Below are positions 16,257 to 25,170 of a DNA stretch of 48,348 nucleotides, in pieces. Every line of letters starts with the position of its first letter. Position 1 is the first letter of the stretch. A program made the translations under genes and the position numbers. The notes below the pieces were generated by a model. It saw nothing but the letters and a program-made list of their open reading frames with translations. It did no database searches and was not told the DNA's origin. Origin of the DNA: Brooklawnia sp937867175 (GTDB lineage Bacteria > Actinomycetota > Actinomycetes > Propionibacteriales > Propionibacteriaceae); NCBI GenBank assembly GCA_036821905.1, contig DAISIR010000022.1:1-48348 (forward strand), in the 5' to 3' direction.

Positions 16257-17206
16257 GCGGCAAGCGGGTGCTTTGCCTCGGCGAGGCGCTCATCGACGCA
16301 GTGCACTGCGGCGGGACGACCGTGGAGCACGTCGGGGGCAGCCTGCTCAACGTGGCGACCGGTCTCGCCCAGCTCGGCCACCGGGTGAGCATCGGAGCCT
16401 GGTGGGCCCCAGACGAGCGCGGCCAGCGACTCGCCGCCGCGGCGGCCGACGCCGGCGTCCTCGTCGAGCCAGGCACCGATGGCGCTTCGCGCACGACGGT
16501 CGCCTTCGCCGACATCCAGGACGAGGGCAAAGCCACCTACACGTTCGACATCGAATGGGCACTGCCCCAGTTGAGTAACCTCGACCAAGTCACCCACCTG
16601 CACACGGGCAGCATCGCAGCCACCCTGGAACCCGGCGGCACGCAGGTGCTGGAGACGGTCCGCGCCGTCCGGCCGACCGGCACCATCTCGTACGATCCGA
16701 ACGTGCGACCGGCCCTGATGGGCTCACCCGAAGAGGTTCTTCAACGGGTCGAGGAACTCGTCTGTCTCAGCGACGTCGTGAAGGCCTCGGACGAGGACCT
16801 CGGCTGGCTCTTCCCCGACCAACCCGTCGAGGAGGTCATGCGGCGCTGGCTCACGCTCGGGCCGCTGATGATGGTCGTCACCCGAGGCCCTTGGGGCGCC
16901 TACGCGAGGCTCCGCAACGACCCCGACCTGCTCGTCATCGACCCCGTCACCGCCACGGTGGCCGACACCGTCGGTGCCGGCGATTCTTTCATGGCCGGAC
17001 TGATCTCGGGGCTGCTGACCGCTGACCTACTGGGCACGGTCGAGGCTCGGGAACGGCTGGCCGCCTGCCGGTGGCCGGACGTACAGCCCGCCCTGCACCG
17101 GGCGTCAACCACGGCGTCACTCACCGTGAGAAGAGCCGGCGCCTACGCGCCCACCCTGGACGAGGTCGAGTCGACCCGGGTGAAGGACTCCCGCTTCACG
17201 CAGTGA
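16253..17206 (+). CDS. PfkB-family sugar kinase, probably fructokinase-like
   Basis: A 317-residue ribokinase/PfkB kinase that would phosphorylate the sugar brought in by the coupled porter, using ATP. The N-terminal substrate region (CLGEALIDAV, then HVGGSLLNVATGLAQLG) and the C-terminal catalytic signature DTVGAGDSFMAGL, with the catalytic Asp in GAGD, are present. The middle holds SYDPNVRPALMG, the usual fructokinase-type DPNxR motif. The ATG overlaps the porter stop (ATGA). The C-terminal 40 residues (VRRAGAYAPTLDEV and onward) follow the family pattern and end shortly before a strong hairpin. Fructokinase is the closest fit, but other sugars are possible. Confidence 0.85.
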   Translation: MSGKRVLCLGEALIDAVHCGGTTVEHVGGSLLNVATGLAQLGHRVSIGAWWAPDERGQRLAAAAADAGVLVEPGTDGASRTTVAFADIQDEGKATYTFDIEWALPQLSNLDQVTHLHTGSIAATLEPGGTQVLETVRAVRPTGTISYDPNVRPALMGSPEEVLQRVEELVCLSDVVKASDEDLGWLFPDQPVEEVMRRWLTLGPLMMVVTRGPWGAYARLRNDPDLLVIDPVTATVADTVGAGDSFMAGLISGLLTADLLGTVEARERLAACRWPDVQPALHRASTTASLTVRRAGAYAPTLDEVESTRVKDSRFTQ

Positions 17207-17220
17207 ACGACGACAAAACC

Positions 17221-17266
17221 AACACGCAGGTGGTGGGGACCTTGGGGTTCCCACCACCTGCGTGTT
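17221..17266. terminator. Long bidirectional hairpin between convergent kinase and mfd
   Basis: AACACGCAGGTGGTGGGGAC (17221-17240) pairs with 17247-17266 across a 6-base loop: a 20-base-pair stem with one G-U pair. It lies in the 85-base gap between genes converging from both sides, where one structure can stop transcription both ways. There is no U-tract, as is common for actinobacterial terminators. Confidence 0.8.
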
Positions 17267-17291
17267 CACCTGGCACGGTCTCGAGTGCGCC

Positions 17292-20200
17292 TCAGGGGCG
17301 GGCCTCGGTCGGCGCGAAGACCGCTTCGACCACCCAAGTGGCCCACTCCAACAACGGCAGACCATCGACCGGGGCGATCGGTATGGTCTGCGTCATCGGA
17401 CGCGGCACCAACGCCACGTTCGTCGCGTCCTTCAGCAGCGTCCCGGGATGCAAGCGCTGCAAGCGCAGCTGCCGCGACTCGGCCAGATCGACGCGCTCCC
17501 CCGACGCCAACAGGCGTCCGTTCACCGGCCCGAAGCGGATGAAGTTGCCTTGGGTCATCACCTCAGTCAGACCCGCCCGGCGACAGGCGATGCGGAACCG
17601 GGCCACCTGCAATAGTGCCTCGGTGGGCGCCGGCGGCGTCCCGTAGCGGTCGACCAGCTCGGCGCGCACACCATCCACGTCGTCGTCGCTGCGCACCTCG
17701 GCCAGCCGCCGGTACATCTCGAGGCGCAGCCGCTCGGATTCGACGTAGTCGGTGGGCAGATGGGCGTCCACCGGTAGCTCGATGCGCATCTCGGACTCAT
17801 CGTCGGCGCTCGTCTCACCGCGGTACTCGCCGACCGCCTCGCCGACCATCCTGATGTACAGGTCGAAACCGACGTCGGCGATGTGCCCGGACTGCTCGTC
17901 GCCGAGCATGTTGCCGGCACCGCGGATCTCCAGGTCTTTCATGGCGATCGCCATGCCGGCGCCCAGATCTGCGTTGGACGCCAGCGCGGCCAGCCGGTCG
18001 TGCGCAGTCTCGGTCAACGGCTTCTCGGGCGGGTAGAGGAAGTAGGCGTAGCCGCGCTCGCGGGAGCGTCCGACCCGGCCACGAAGCTGGTGCAGCTGCG
18101 ACAGGCCCATCCGGTCGGCGCGGTCGACAATCAGGGTGTTCGCGGTCGACACGTCGATGCCGGCCTCCACGATGGTGGTGCAGACCAGCACGTCGATGTT
18201 GCGTTCCCAGAAGTCGAACATCACCTTCTCCAGGTTGCGTTCCGACATCTGGCCGTGCGCGGTGACGATGGTCGCCTCCGGCACCGTCTCGCGCAGCTGA
18301 GCGGCCACCTTCTCGATATCCTGCACCCGGTTGTGGACGAAGAAGACCTGCCCCTCACGAGCCAGTTCACGACGGATCGCGGCAGCCACCTGTCCCTGGT
18401 CGTAGGGCCCGGCGAAGGTCAGCACCGGATGGCGCTCCTCGGGCGGGGTGGCGATGGTCGACATCTCGCGGATGCCGGTGATGGCCATCTCGAGGGTGCG
18501 CGGGATCGGGGTGGCACTCATCGACAACACGTCGACGTTGACGCGCATTTTCTTGAGTGCCTCCTTGTGCTCGACGCCGAACCGCTGCTCCTCGTCGATG
18601 ATCACCAGGCCCAGGTCGGCGAACTTCACCTTGTCACTGATCAGCCGGTGGGTGCCGATCGCGACGTCGACGCGTCCGGACGCCAGCCCGTCGAGGGTCG
18701 CGGCGACCTCTTTGTTGGACTGGAAACGACTCAGGGCTGCCACGGTCACCGGGAAACCGGCGTAGCGCTCGGTGAAGGTGTTGGTGTGCTGCTGCACCAG
18801 CAAGGTGGTCGGCACCAGCACCGCGACCTGCTTGCCGTCCTGCACGGCCTTGAACGCGGCCCGCACGGCTATCTCGGTCTTGCCGTACCCGACGTCACCG
18901 CTGACCAACCGGTCCATCGGGACCACCTGCTCCATGTCAGCCTTGACGTCGTTGATCGTCGCCAACTGGTCGGGGGTCTCGGTGTAGCTGAAGGCGTCCT
19001 CCAGCTCGCGCTGCCAAGGCGTGTCGGGGCCGAACGCGTGGCCCTTAGTGGCCTGCCGCGCCGCATACAGCTTGATCAGCTCGGCCGCGATCTCGCGAAC
19101 TGCCTTGCGGGCCCGAGATTTCCGCTGCCGCCAATCGGCGCCGCCCATCTTGTCGAGGCTGGGTGCTTCGCCGCCCACATAGCGGGAGACCTCGTCCAGC
19201 TGATCCATCGGGACGTAGAGCCGGTCGCCCGGCTGGCCACGCTTGGACGGCGCGTACTCCAGCACCAGGTACTCCCGGGTGGCGCCGGCCACGGTACGGG
19301 TGACCATCTCGACGTAGCGTCCCACCCCGTGCTGCTCGTGCACCAGCGCGTCCCCCGGCTTGAGCTCAAGCGGGACGATCTGGTTGCGCCTGCGGGTGGG
19401 CATCTTGCGGGCGGTGCGCTCGTTGCCGGCGCCGGTGATGTCGGCAGCGGTGTGCACCACCAGCCCGATGCCCGGCGCGCGCCAGCCGTTGCGCAGGCCA
19501 CTACGGAAGATGCGCACCACCGGGGTCTTGTCGAGGTCGCGTAGCTCGTCGTCTATGCGGGCCGCGATGTCGTTGTCACCGAGCAGTTCGGCCAGCCGGC
19601 TGGCCGGCCCGGCACCCTCGACCGACAGCAGGACGCGCCAACCGTCAGAGATGTCCAGCTTGATCTGGTCGACGAAACCATTGACATCGCCGTGCCAAGC
19701 ACTGGTGTCGTGCAGATCGAGGTTGCGCGACCGAACGCCGGCCAGCGAAGCGTCCACCTCAACCTCGCCGGTATCCGGGGTGGCGGCGAAGCTCGACAGC
19801 GACCACCAGCCTTGGCCGCGTCCCAGCGCGTGGGCACGCACGTCACCGAGCAGCTGATAGGCGCTGGCGCCCAGATCGATCGGCGCCTTGCCTCCGCTCG
19901 CGGCGGCCGCCCAGCCGGCCTGCAGGAACTCCTGGCTGGTGCGGACGAGGTCGTCGGCGCGGGTACGGACCAATTCGGGGTCGTTGACGAGCACCAACGC
20001 GTTGTCGGGCAGCACATCGACCAGCAGTTCGAGACGGTCGACCAACGCCGGGATCAACGCCTCCACGCCCTCGACGGCCTGCCCGGCAGCGACCTTCTCG
20101 AGCAGCTCGGCCAGCTCGGGGTGGTCGGCCACCAGGTTGGACGCCCGGCTGCGCACCTTGTCGGTGATCAGCAACTCCCGGCAGGGCGGCGCCTCAACCT

Positions 20201-20873
20201 CGGTGAGGGTGCGGTCGGTGGAGCGCTGGTCTGCCACCTGGAAATAGGTGATGGTGTCGATCTCGTCACCGAAGAAGTCGAGCCGGACGGGGTGGTCCTC
20301 GGTGGGCGGGAAGATGTCAACGATGCCGCCGCGCATCGCGAACTCGCCGCGACGCTCCACCAGGTCGACCCGCTGGTAGGCGGCGGCCACCAGGTCGGCG
20401 GCCAACTGGCCCATTTCGTACTCAGTCCCAGCGCGCAGCCTGACCGGACGCAGCTCGGCCAGCCCGGCAACCTGCGGCTGCAGCATCGACCGGACCGGCG
20501 CCACCACGATTCGGGGGGCCGGGGCCTCATCGCGCCCGGCGATGCGGCGCAGCACCTTCAGGCGGCGGCCCACGGTGTCGGAGCGGGGGCTGAGACGCTC
20601 GTGCGGCAGGGTCTCCCAAGCCGGGTAGTAGACGACCTGGTCGTCGTCCAGCAGCGAGACGAGCGTGGCGGCGAGTTGCTCCGCCTCGCGGAATGTCGAG
20701 GTGACCACCAGTAACGGACGCTCGGTGCGCGTCGCCAAGGTCGCGATCAACCCAGGACGCGACGCCGGCGCACACGTCAGATCGGACGCCGCCAGCCCTG
20801 CCTTCGCTTCGGCGATCACCTCCGCGACGCCGCGATCCACGGCCAGCGCTTCGAACAGCCCCGAGAAACTCAC
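17292..20873 (-). CDS. mfd: Transcription-repair coupling factor Mfd
   Basis: A 1193-residue Mfd, the ATP-driven translocase that removes RNA polymerase stalled at DNA lesions and recruits UvrA. Domain order is complete. The UvrB-like N-terminal module comes first (LLVVTSTFREAEQLAATLVSLL, YPAWETLPHERLSPRSDT). The CarD-like RNA-polymerase-binding domain follows near residue 505 (PGDALVHEQHGVGRYVEMV). Next are the RecG-like motor with Walker A (GDVGYGKTEIAVRAAF), Walker B (IIDEEQRFGVEHKEAL) and SATPIPRTLEMA, then helicase motifs V/VI (VGRSRERGYAYFL) and the C-terminal regulatory domain. The GTG at 20873 has TAGGCT six bases upstream and no ribosome site, so it is probably leaderless. Its place near pth, rplY, prs and glmU is conserved in actinobacteria. 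Confidence 0.97.
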   Translation of the reverse strand: MSFSGLFEALAVDRGVAEVIAEAKAGLAASDLTCAPASRPGLIATLATRTERPLLVVTSTFREAEQLAATLVSLLDDDQVVYYPAWETLPHERLSPRSDTVGRRLKVLRRIAGRDEAPAPRIVVAPVRSMLQPQVAGLAELRPVRLRAGTEYEMGQLAADLVAAAYQRVDLVERRGEFAMRGGIVDIFPPTEDHPVRLDFFGDEIDTITYFQVADQRSTDRTLTEVEAPPCRELLITDKVRSRASNLVADHPELAELLEKVAAGQAVEGVEALIPALVDRLELLVDVLPDNALVLVNDPELVRTRADDLVRTSQEFLQAGWAAAASGGKAPIDLGASAYQLLGDVRAHALGRGQGWWSLSSFAATPDTGEVEVDASLAGVRSRNLDLHDTSAWHGDVNGFVDQIKLDISDGWRVLLSVEGAGPASRLAELLGDNDIAARIDDELRDLDKTPVVRIFRSGLRNGWRAPGIGLVVHTAADITGAGNERTARKMPTRRRNQIVPLELKPGDALVHEQHGVGRYVEMVTRTVAGATREYLVLEYAPSKRGQPGDRLYVPMDQLDEVSRYVGGEAPSLDKMGGADWRQRKSRARKAVREIAAELIKLYAARQATKGHAFGPDTPWQRELEDAFSYTETPDQLATINDVKADMEQVVPMDRLVSGDVGYGKTEIAVRAAFKAVQDGKQVAVLVPTTLLVQQHTNTFTERYAGFPVTVAALSRFQSNKEVAATLDGLASGRVDVAIGTHRLISDKVKFADLGLVIIDEEQRFGVEHKEALKKMRVNVDVLSMSATPIPRTLEMAITGIREMSTIATPPEERHPVLTFAGPYDQGQVAAAIRRELAREGQVFFVHNRVQDIEKVAAQLRETVPEATIVTAHGQMSERNLEKVMFDFWERNIDVLVCTTIVEAGIDVSTANTLIVDRADRMGLSQLHQLRGRVGRSRERGYAYFLYPPEKPLTETAHDRLAALASNADLGAGMAIAMKDLEIRGAGNMLGDEQSGHIADVGFDLYIRMVGEAVGEYRGETSADDESEMRIELPVDAHLPTDYVESERLRLEMYRRLAEVRSDDDVDGVRAELVDRYGTPPAPTEALLQVARFRIACRRAGLTEVMTQGNFIRFGPVNGRLLASGERVDLAESRQLRLQRLHPGTLLKDATNVALVPRPMTQTIPIAPVDGLPLLEWATWVVEAVFAPTEARP

Positions 20874-20879
20874 CGGTCC

Positions 20880-20885
20880 AGCCTA
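20880..20885 (-). promoter_or_regulatory. Leaderless -10 box of mfd
   Basis: TAGGCT on the minus strand, with 6 bases to the mfd GTG start (20873). No ribosome site is visible between them. Confidence 0.5.
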
Positions 20886-20934
20886 GGACGCAGGCACAAG
20901 CCCGGCTGGGGCGCCCTCGGCCTGTCGCGCAACA

Positions 20935-20952
20935 CTCGCGCGCAGGCGCGAG
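20935..20952. terminator. Hairpin after pth
   Basis: CTCGCGC (20935-20941), loop GCAG, GCGCGAG (20946-20952): a perfect 7-base-pair stem. A second, looser pair CAACGCGC (20958-20965) / GCGCGTTG (20984-20991) lies between it and the pth stop. Both sit in the 124-base gap after pth and before mfd, which run the same way. They are a plausible end for the glmU-prs-rplY-pth transcript. Confidence 0.5.
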
Positions 20953-20997
20953 GTCTGCAACGCGCTGGCCGTGGCCGTGGATTGCGCGTTGTGAGGC

Positions 20998-21591
20998 TTA
21001 GTTGTTGAACTCGTTCTGGGCCGCCACCAAGCCCTTGGTGATCAGCGCCTCGCAGGCGTCGGCGGCTCGTGCCACCACAACTGCGTAGTCTTCCCGCAAT
21101 GCCGCCGGGATCGTGCTGAGCACGTAGTCAGCAGCCGGTTGCCGGCCGGGCGGGCGTCCGATGCCGATGCGGACCCGATAGAAGTCGCCGGTCTGCAGAT
21201 GCGAACGGATCGACTTGAGCCCATTGTGGCCGTTGTCGCCGCCGCCGATCTTCAGCCGCAGCTGCCCGAACTCCAGGTCGAGCTCGTCGTGGACGACGAC
21301 CATCCGAGAAGGCGAGATCTGGTGGAACCCCGCCAGCTTGCGGACTGCCTGCCCGGACTCGTTCATGAAGGTGCGCGGCTTGGCGATGATCAGCTTGTCC
21401 CCGGGCGGCGCCCCCAGACCCGCCGCCGAGATGATCGTTTCGGCGACGCCAGCACGCATGCCGCGAGGAGCCGAAAAGCTCGCCCGGGCGCGCCGGGCGA
21501 GCTCATCGGCTGTCATGAACCCGACATTGTGGCGGGTTCGTTCGTACTCTGGGCCGGGGTTACCCAGCCCGACCAGTAGCCAAGAGGTCAC
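20998..21591 (-). CDS. pth: Peptidyl-tRNA hydrolase
   Basis: A 197-residue Pth1-type enzyme that frees tRNA from peptidyl-tRNAs dropped by ribosomes. The active-site region WLLVGLGNPGPEYERTRHNVGFM includes the catalytic His of RHN, and KPRTFMNESGQAV, VVHDELDLEFGQLRLKIGGGDNGHNGLKS and the RVRIGIGRP strand all fit. The length is normal. The GTG start overlaps the rplY stop by 4 bases (GTGA), so it is coupled to ribosomal protein L25, as in many bacteria. It is the last gene of the glmU-prs-rplY-pth series. Confidence 0.96.
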   Translation of the reverse strand: MTSWLLVGLGNPGPEYERTRHNVGFMTADELARRARASFSAPRGMRAGVAETIISAAGLGAPPGDKLIIAKPRTFMNESGQAVRKLAGFHQISPSRMVVVHDELDLEFGQLRLKIGGGDNGHNGLKSIRSHLQTGDFYRVRIGIGRPPGRQPAADYVLSTIPAALREDYAVVVARAADACEALITKGLVAAQNEFNN

Positions 21592-22211
21592 TCCCCGGCA
21601 GACTCCGCGTCCTGGTCGCCGCCCTCTTCGACCGCTTCGGCTTCGGCGGTCTCGAGCATGTCCTCGACTGCGATCGACGCATTGATGCTGAGGACGAGCA
21701 CCTCGGGATCGTCAGCCAACTCGACGCCCTCGGGCAGGACGACCTCGCCGGCCAGGATTTGGGCGCCGACATTCAGGCCGTCGATGGAGATCTCGATCTG
21801 GGCCGGAATGTGGGTCGCCTCGGCCGAAACGCTCAGCTCGTTCAGGCCCTGATTGACCAGGACATCGACCACCGGCTCGCCGACGAGCACCACCGGCACC
21901 GAGACCACGACGCGCTCACCGCGACGCACGATCAGCAGGTCGACATGCTCGATGGTGTGACGCACCGGATGACGCTGCACCTGCTTGGGCAGCGCCAACT
22001 TCTCTTCGCCACCGGGGACCACGATACTGAGCAACGCGTTGGCCTGGCGTAGCGCGAGCATCGTCTCGTGGCCGGGAAGGGTGATGTGGATGGGATCGTC
22101 CCCACGGCCGTACAGCACGGCGGGGATTTTGTGCTGGCGACGAATACGGCGGGACGCACCCTTGCCGAATTCCTCGCGAACCTCAGCGGCCAGATTGATG
22201 GTGTCTGCCAT
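21588..22211 (-). CDS. rplY: 50S ribosomal protein L25, Ctc (general stress) form
   Basis: A 207-residue L25/TL5/Ctc protein that binds 5S rRNA. The N-terminal L25 domain (LAAEVREEFGKGASRRIRRQHKIPAVLYG, then HPVRHTIEHVDLLIVRRGERV) is followed by the longer C-terminal beta domain (GLNVGAQILAGEVVLPEGVEL) found in the Ctc form, and an acidic tail (TAEAEAVEEGGDQDAESAGE). The ATG at 22211 is chosen for GAGGAGA six bases upstream; a longer open frame upstream is not L25-like. It is coupled to pth. Confidence 0.95.
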   Translation of the reverse strand: MADTINLAAEVREEFGKGASRRIRRQHKIPAVLYGRGDDPIHITLPGHETMLALRQANALLSIVVPGGEEKLALPKQVQRHPVRHTIEHVDLLIVRRGERVVVSVPVVLVGEPVVDVLVNQGLNELSVSAEATHIPAQIEISIDGLNVGAQILAGEVVLPEGVELADDPEVLVLSINASIAVEDMLETAEAEAVEEGGDQDAESAGE

Positions 22212-22380
22212 CGGTCTCCTCAACTTCGTCTCAAGCGATAAACCCAAAGCCCGGCGAAGGAGGACGCGAAGACGTGCGCGCTCAAACCAGTCGATCACGG
22301 ACCTGCCACGCCGGCCCCTCGCCAAGCAACCCGGGTATCCTACCGCGCCCCCTCGGATGGGACGAAATCAGTTCCCGGAG

Positions 22381-23361
22381 TCAGCCGAAAGTGCCGTGGA
22401 ACAGGTTAGTGACCGACCCGTCCTCGAAGATTTCGTGGATCGCCTGCGCCAGCAACGGAGCGATCGACAGCACGGTCGCCTTCTCGATGTGCACGCCCGC
22501 CGGCAGGGGCAGGCTGTTGGTGAAGATGATCTCCTCGAACGGGGTGGAGTTCAGTCGGTCGGCGGCCGGGCCCGACAGGATCGGGTGGGTGGCCGCGCAA
22601 ATGACCCGCTTGGCGCCGTACTCGAGCAACGCGTTCGCGGCCTGACAGATGGTGCCGCCGGTGTCGACCATGTCATCCACCAGCAGGCAGGTGCGTCCAG
22701 CCACGTCACCGACCACTTCGTGGACCGCCACCTGGTTGACGAGATTGGGATCGTGCCGCTTGTGGATGATCGCCAACGGCGCCCCGAGCGCATCGCTCCA
22801 GGTGTCGGCCAGGCGGACGCGTCCGGCATCGGGACTGACCACGGTCATATCGGTCATGTCGTACTTGGAGGCCACGTACTCCGCGAGCACCGGCAACGCG
22901 GTCAGGTGGTCAAGCGGGCCGTTGAAGAAGCCCTGGATCTGGGCGGTGTGCAGATCGACGCTCATAATCCGGTCGGCTCCCGCGGCCCAGAAGAGATCGG
23001 CGACCAGCCGGGCGGAGATCGGTTCGCGTCCCAGGTGCTTCTTGTCCTGCCGGGCGTACGGGTAGTAGGGAGCCACCACGGTGATGCGCTTGGCGGACGC
23101 ACGCTTCAGTGCGTCCACCATGATCAGCTGCTCCATCACCCACTCATTGACCGGTGCCGGGTGCGATTGGATGACGAACGCGTCGGAGCCACGCACCGAC
23201 TCTTCGAACCTGACGTAGATCTCGGAGTTCGCGTAGTTGATCAAGCGCCGCTGGGTGAGCTCGACCCCCATGATCTCGGCAACCGACTCTGCCAACTCGG
23301 GATGGGCGCGACCGGTGAACAGCATCAGGTGCTTCTCGGTTGGGCGCTTGACGCCTGTCAC
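22381..23361 (-). CDS. prs: Ribose-phosphate pyrophosphokinase (PRPP synthetase)
   Basis: A 326-residue class I PRPP synthetase, making phosphoribosyl pyrophosphate from ribose 5-phosphate and ATP for nucleotide, His and Trp synthesis. Visible motifs are the N-terminal LMLFTGRAHPELAESVAE, the ATP/Mg site VVAPYYPYARQDKKH, the flexible-loop region VDLHTAQIQGFF, and the ribose-phosphate loop LLVDDMVDTGGTI near residue 225. The GTG start overlaps the glmU stop by 4 bases, so UDP-GlcNAc and PRPP enzymes are co-translated, a conserved pairing. About 170 bases without a gene separate it from rplY. Confidence 0.97.
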   Translation of the reverse strand: MTGVKRPTEKHLMLFTGRAHPELAESVAEIMGVELTQRRLINYANSEIYVRFEESVRGSDAFVIQSHPAPVNEWVMEQLIMVDALKRASAKRITVVAPYYPYARQDKKHLGREPISARLVADLFWAAGADRIMSVDLHTAQIQGFFNGPLDHLTALPVLAEYVASKYDMTDMTVVSPDAGRVRLADTWSDALGAPLAIIHKRHDPNLVNQVAVHEVVGDVAGRTCLLVDDMVDTGGTICQAANALLEYGAKRVICAATHPILSGPAADRLNSTPFEEIIFTNSLPLPAGVHIEKATVLSIAPLLAQAIHEIFEDGSVTNLFHGTFG

Positions 23362-24884
23362 TGCTGGGCCTCCTGCTGGTTGACGGCTTCTGGCTGGCCG
23401 ATGGTTTGGTGGTGGACGCGGGCTCGGGCTTCGGCCACCTTCGGGTGCACCTCACCGACCGCGTCATCGGCGGCAGCGGCGGCACTACTGCCGGGGCGTT
23501 TGCGTTGCACCCAATCGTCGGAGATGTGTTCGTGCCCGCGGGCGACCGCCAGCGCTCCGGCCGGCACGTCGCTGGTGATCGTCGATCCGGCGGCGACGTA
23601 GGCGCCGTCGCCGATGTCGATCGGCGCCACCAGCACTGAGTTGGCGCCGACGAAGGCGTGATTGCCCAGATGGGTCGGGAGCCGGTGCTGGCCGTCGAAG
23701 TTGGCGAAGGTGGTCCCGGCGCCGACGTAGGCCCCTTCGCCCAGGTAGGCGTCCCCCACGTAGCCGAAGTGCGGGATCCGCGAGCCGGCCCCGATCTCGG
23801 CGTTCTTGGTCTCGACGAAGGTGCCGATCCGGCCTCGCTCGCCGAGCACGGTGCCCGGCCGCAGGCGCGCGAACGGGCCGACCTCGGCGTTGGGCCCGAT
23901 CACGGCGAGCTCGCCGTGGCAGCGGACGACATGGGCGTTCTCGCCGACCTCGACATCGCGAAGGGTGGTGTCGGGCCCGATCACAGCCCCGGTCGCGATC
24001 GAGCTGGCGCCCAGCAGCTGGGTGTTGGGCAAGATGGTGACATCGGATGCCAGGTCTACGTCGGCCTCGATCCAAGTCGTCTGCGGGTCGAGCACGGTGA
24101 CACCTTCGCGCATCCAGTGCTCGACCAGGCGGCGGTTGACCTCGGCGTTCATCCGGGCCAGCTGGACGCGGTCGTTGACGCCCTCGGTCTGCCAGAGGTC
24201 GTCGGTGACGAAGGCGCCCACCCGTCTGCCCTGACCGCGGGTGTAGCCGATCATGTCGGTGACGTAGAGCTCACCCTGCACGTTGTTCGGCTGCAGTGTC
24301 GGCAGCCCGGCACGCAGCAGCTGGGCATCGAAGACGTAGATGCCCGAGTTGATCTCGTTGATGGCACGCTCGGCCTCGGTCGCGTCCTTGTGCTCGACGA
24401 TGCGGGCGACCTGGCCGGCCTCGCGGACGATGCGCCCGTAGCCGGTGGGGTCGGGGATCATCGCGGTCAGCACAGTGCAGGAGTTCTGGTCGGCGCGGTG
24501 CGCCGCGACCAACGCCTTCAGGGTCTCACCATTGAGCATCGGGACGTCGCCGTAGGTGACGACCACCTCGCCCTGGACATCTGCGAGCTTCTCCATGCCG
24601 ACGGCCACCGCACCGCCGGTGCCGTTGCGCACCGGCTGCTCGACGGTGAGCGCCTCGGGGCAGTACTCGGCGAGGTGCGCCTCGACCTGCTCGCGGAGGT
24701 GCCCGACCACGACGACCAGGCGTCTCGGTTCCAGGGCGCGGGCGGCGTCGACTGCGTAGCTGAGCATCGGACGCCCCGCCACCGCGTGCAGCAGCTTGGA
24801 GCGCTTGGACTTCATCCGAGTGCCACCGCCCGCCGCCAGCACGATCACCGCCGCCACGGGAGTCTGGGTTGGTGTGGTGTTCAC
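23358..24884 (-). CDS. glmU: Bifunctional GlmU (GlcN-1-P acetyltransferase / GlcNAc-1-P uridylyltransferase)
   Basis: A 508-residue GlmU that makes UDP-GlcNAc for peptidoglycan. The N-terminal uridylyltransferase has the nucleotide loop VLAAGGGTRMKSKRSKLLH, the uracil-binding QPVRNGTGGAVAVG and TYGDVPML. The C-terminal left-handed beta-helix acetyltransferase has repeating hexapeptides (IGPNAEVGPFARLRPG, GTFVETKNAEIG) and the active-site region HFGYVGDAYLGEGAYVGAGT. A charged tail of about 40 residues (after RKRPG) follows, longer than in E. coli but usual in actinobacteria. The GTG at 24884 is chosen for GAAGGAGA five bases upstream; a longer open frame does not resemble GlmU. It heads the glmU-prs pair. 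Confidence 0.96.
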   Translation of the reverse strand: MNTTPTQTPVAAVIVLAAGGGTRMKSKRSKLLHAVAGRPMLSYAVDAARALEPRRLVVVVGHLREQVEAHLAEYCPEALTVEQPVRNGTGGAVAVGMEKLADVQGEVVVTYGDVPMLNGETLKALVAAHRADQNSCTVLTAMIPDPTGYGRIVREAGQVARIVEHKDATEAERAINEINSGIYVFDAQLLRAGLPTLQPNNVQGELYVTDMIGYTRGQGRRVGAFVTDDLWQTEGVNDRVQLARMNAEVNRRLVEHWMREGVTVLDPQTTWIEADVDLASDVTILPNTQLLGASSIATGAVIGPDTTLRDVEVGENAHVVRCHGELAVIGPNAEVGPFARLRPGTVLGERGRIGTFVETKNAEIGAGSRIPHFGYVGDAYLGEGAYVGAGTTFANFDGQHRLPTHLGNHAFVGANSVLVAPIDIGDGAYVAAGSTITSDVPAGALAVARGHEHISDDWVQRKRPGSSAAAAADDAVGEVHPKVAEARARVHHQTIGQPEAVNQQEAQQ

Positions 24885-25059
24885 GACGTCTCCTTCAATG
24901 CACGAGTGTCTCGCGTGCCCCGGGTGGCCGACAGTTGGCCCTCGTCCCGACCTGATGGGTTGCCCGCTCACGCCGCCCAAAGTCTAGCGTTCCGCCTGGT
25001 TCGGTGACATCCGCCTGCCCAATCCCGACCAAACGCCCGGACGACGGGTCAGGAGCTCT

Positions 25060-25086
25060 TTGGTGTGTTCTGCCGCTGGGTACGAT
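25060..25086 (+). promoter_or_regulatory. Candidate promoter of the large ABC transporter
   Basis: TACGAT (25081-25086) lies 15 bases after TTGGTG (25060-25065), in the 286-base gap between divergent glmU and the ABC gene. The spacing is short, so the -35 assignment is weak. I see no tRNA or riboswitch in this gap. Confidence 0.3.
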
Positions 25087-25170
25087 GGACCAGTGTTCGG
25101 GGGCCGCTGGCCGGGGCCGGACAGAGGCGTCACCCACGATGAGCCCCCGTGCACCGAGAGAGGCTCAGGC

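Noticed and set aside
17883..19544. Long plus-strand frame opposite mfd
   Set aside because: Shadow of mfd, which is full-length with all helicase motifs.
24885..25170. A tRNA or riboswitch upstream of glmU or the ABC gene
   Set aside because: No stem set resembling a tRNA and no known riboswitch core could be recognised.
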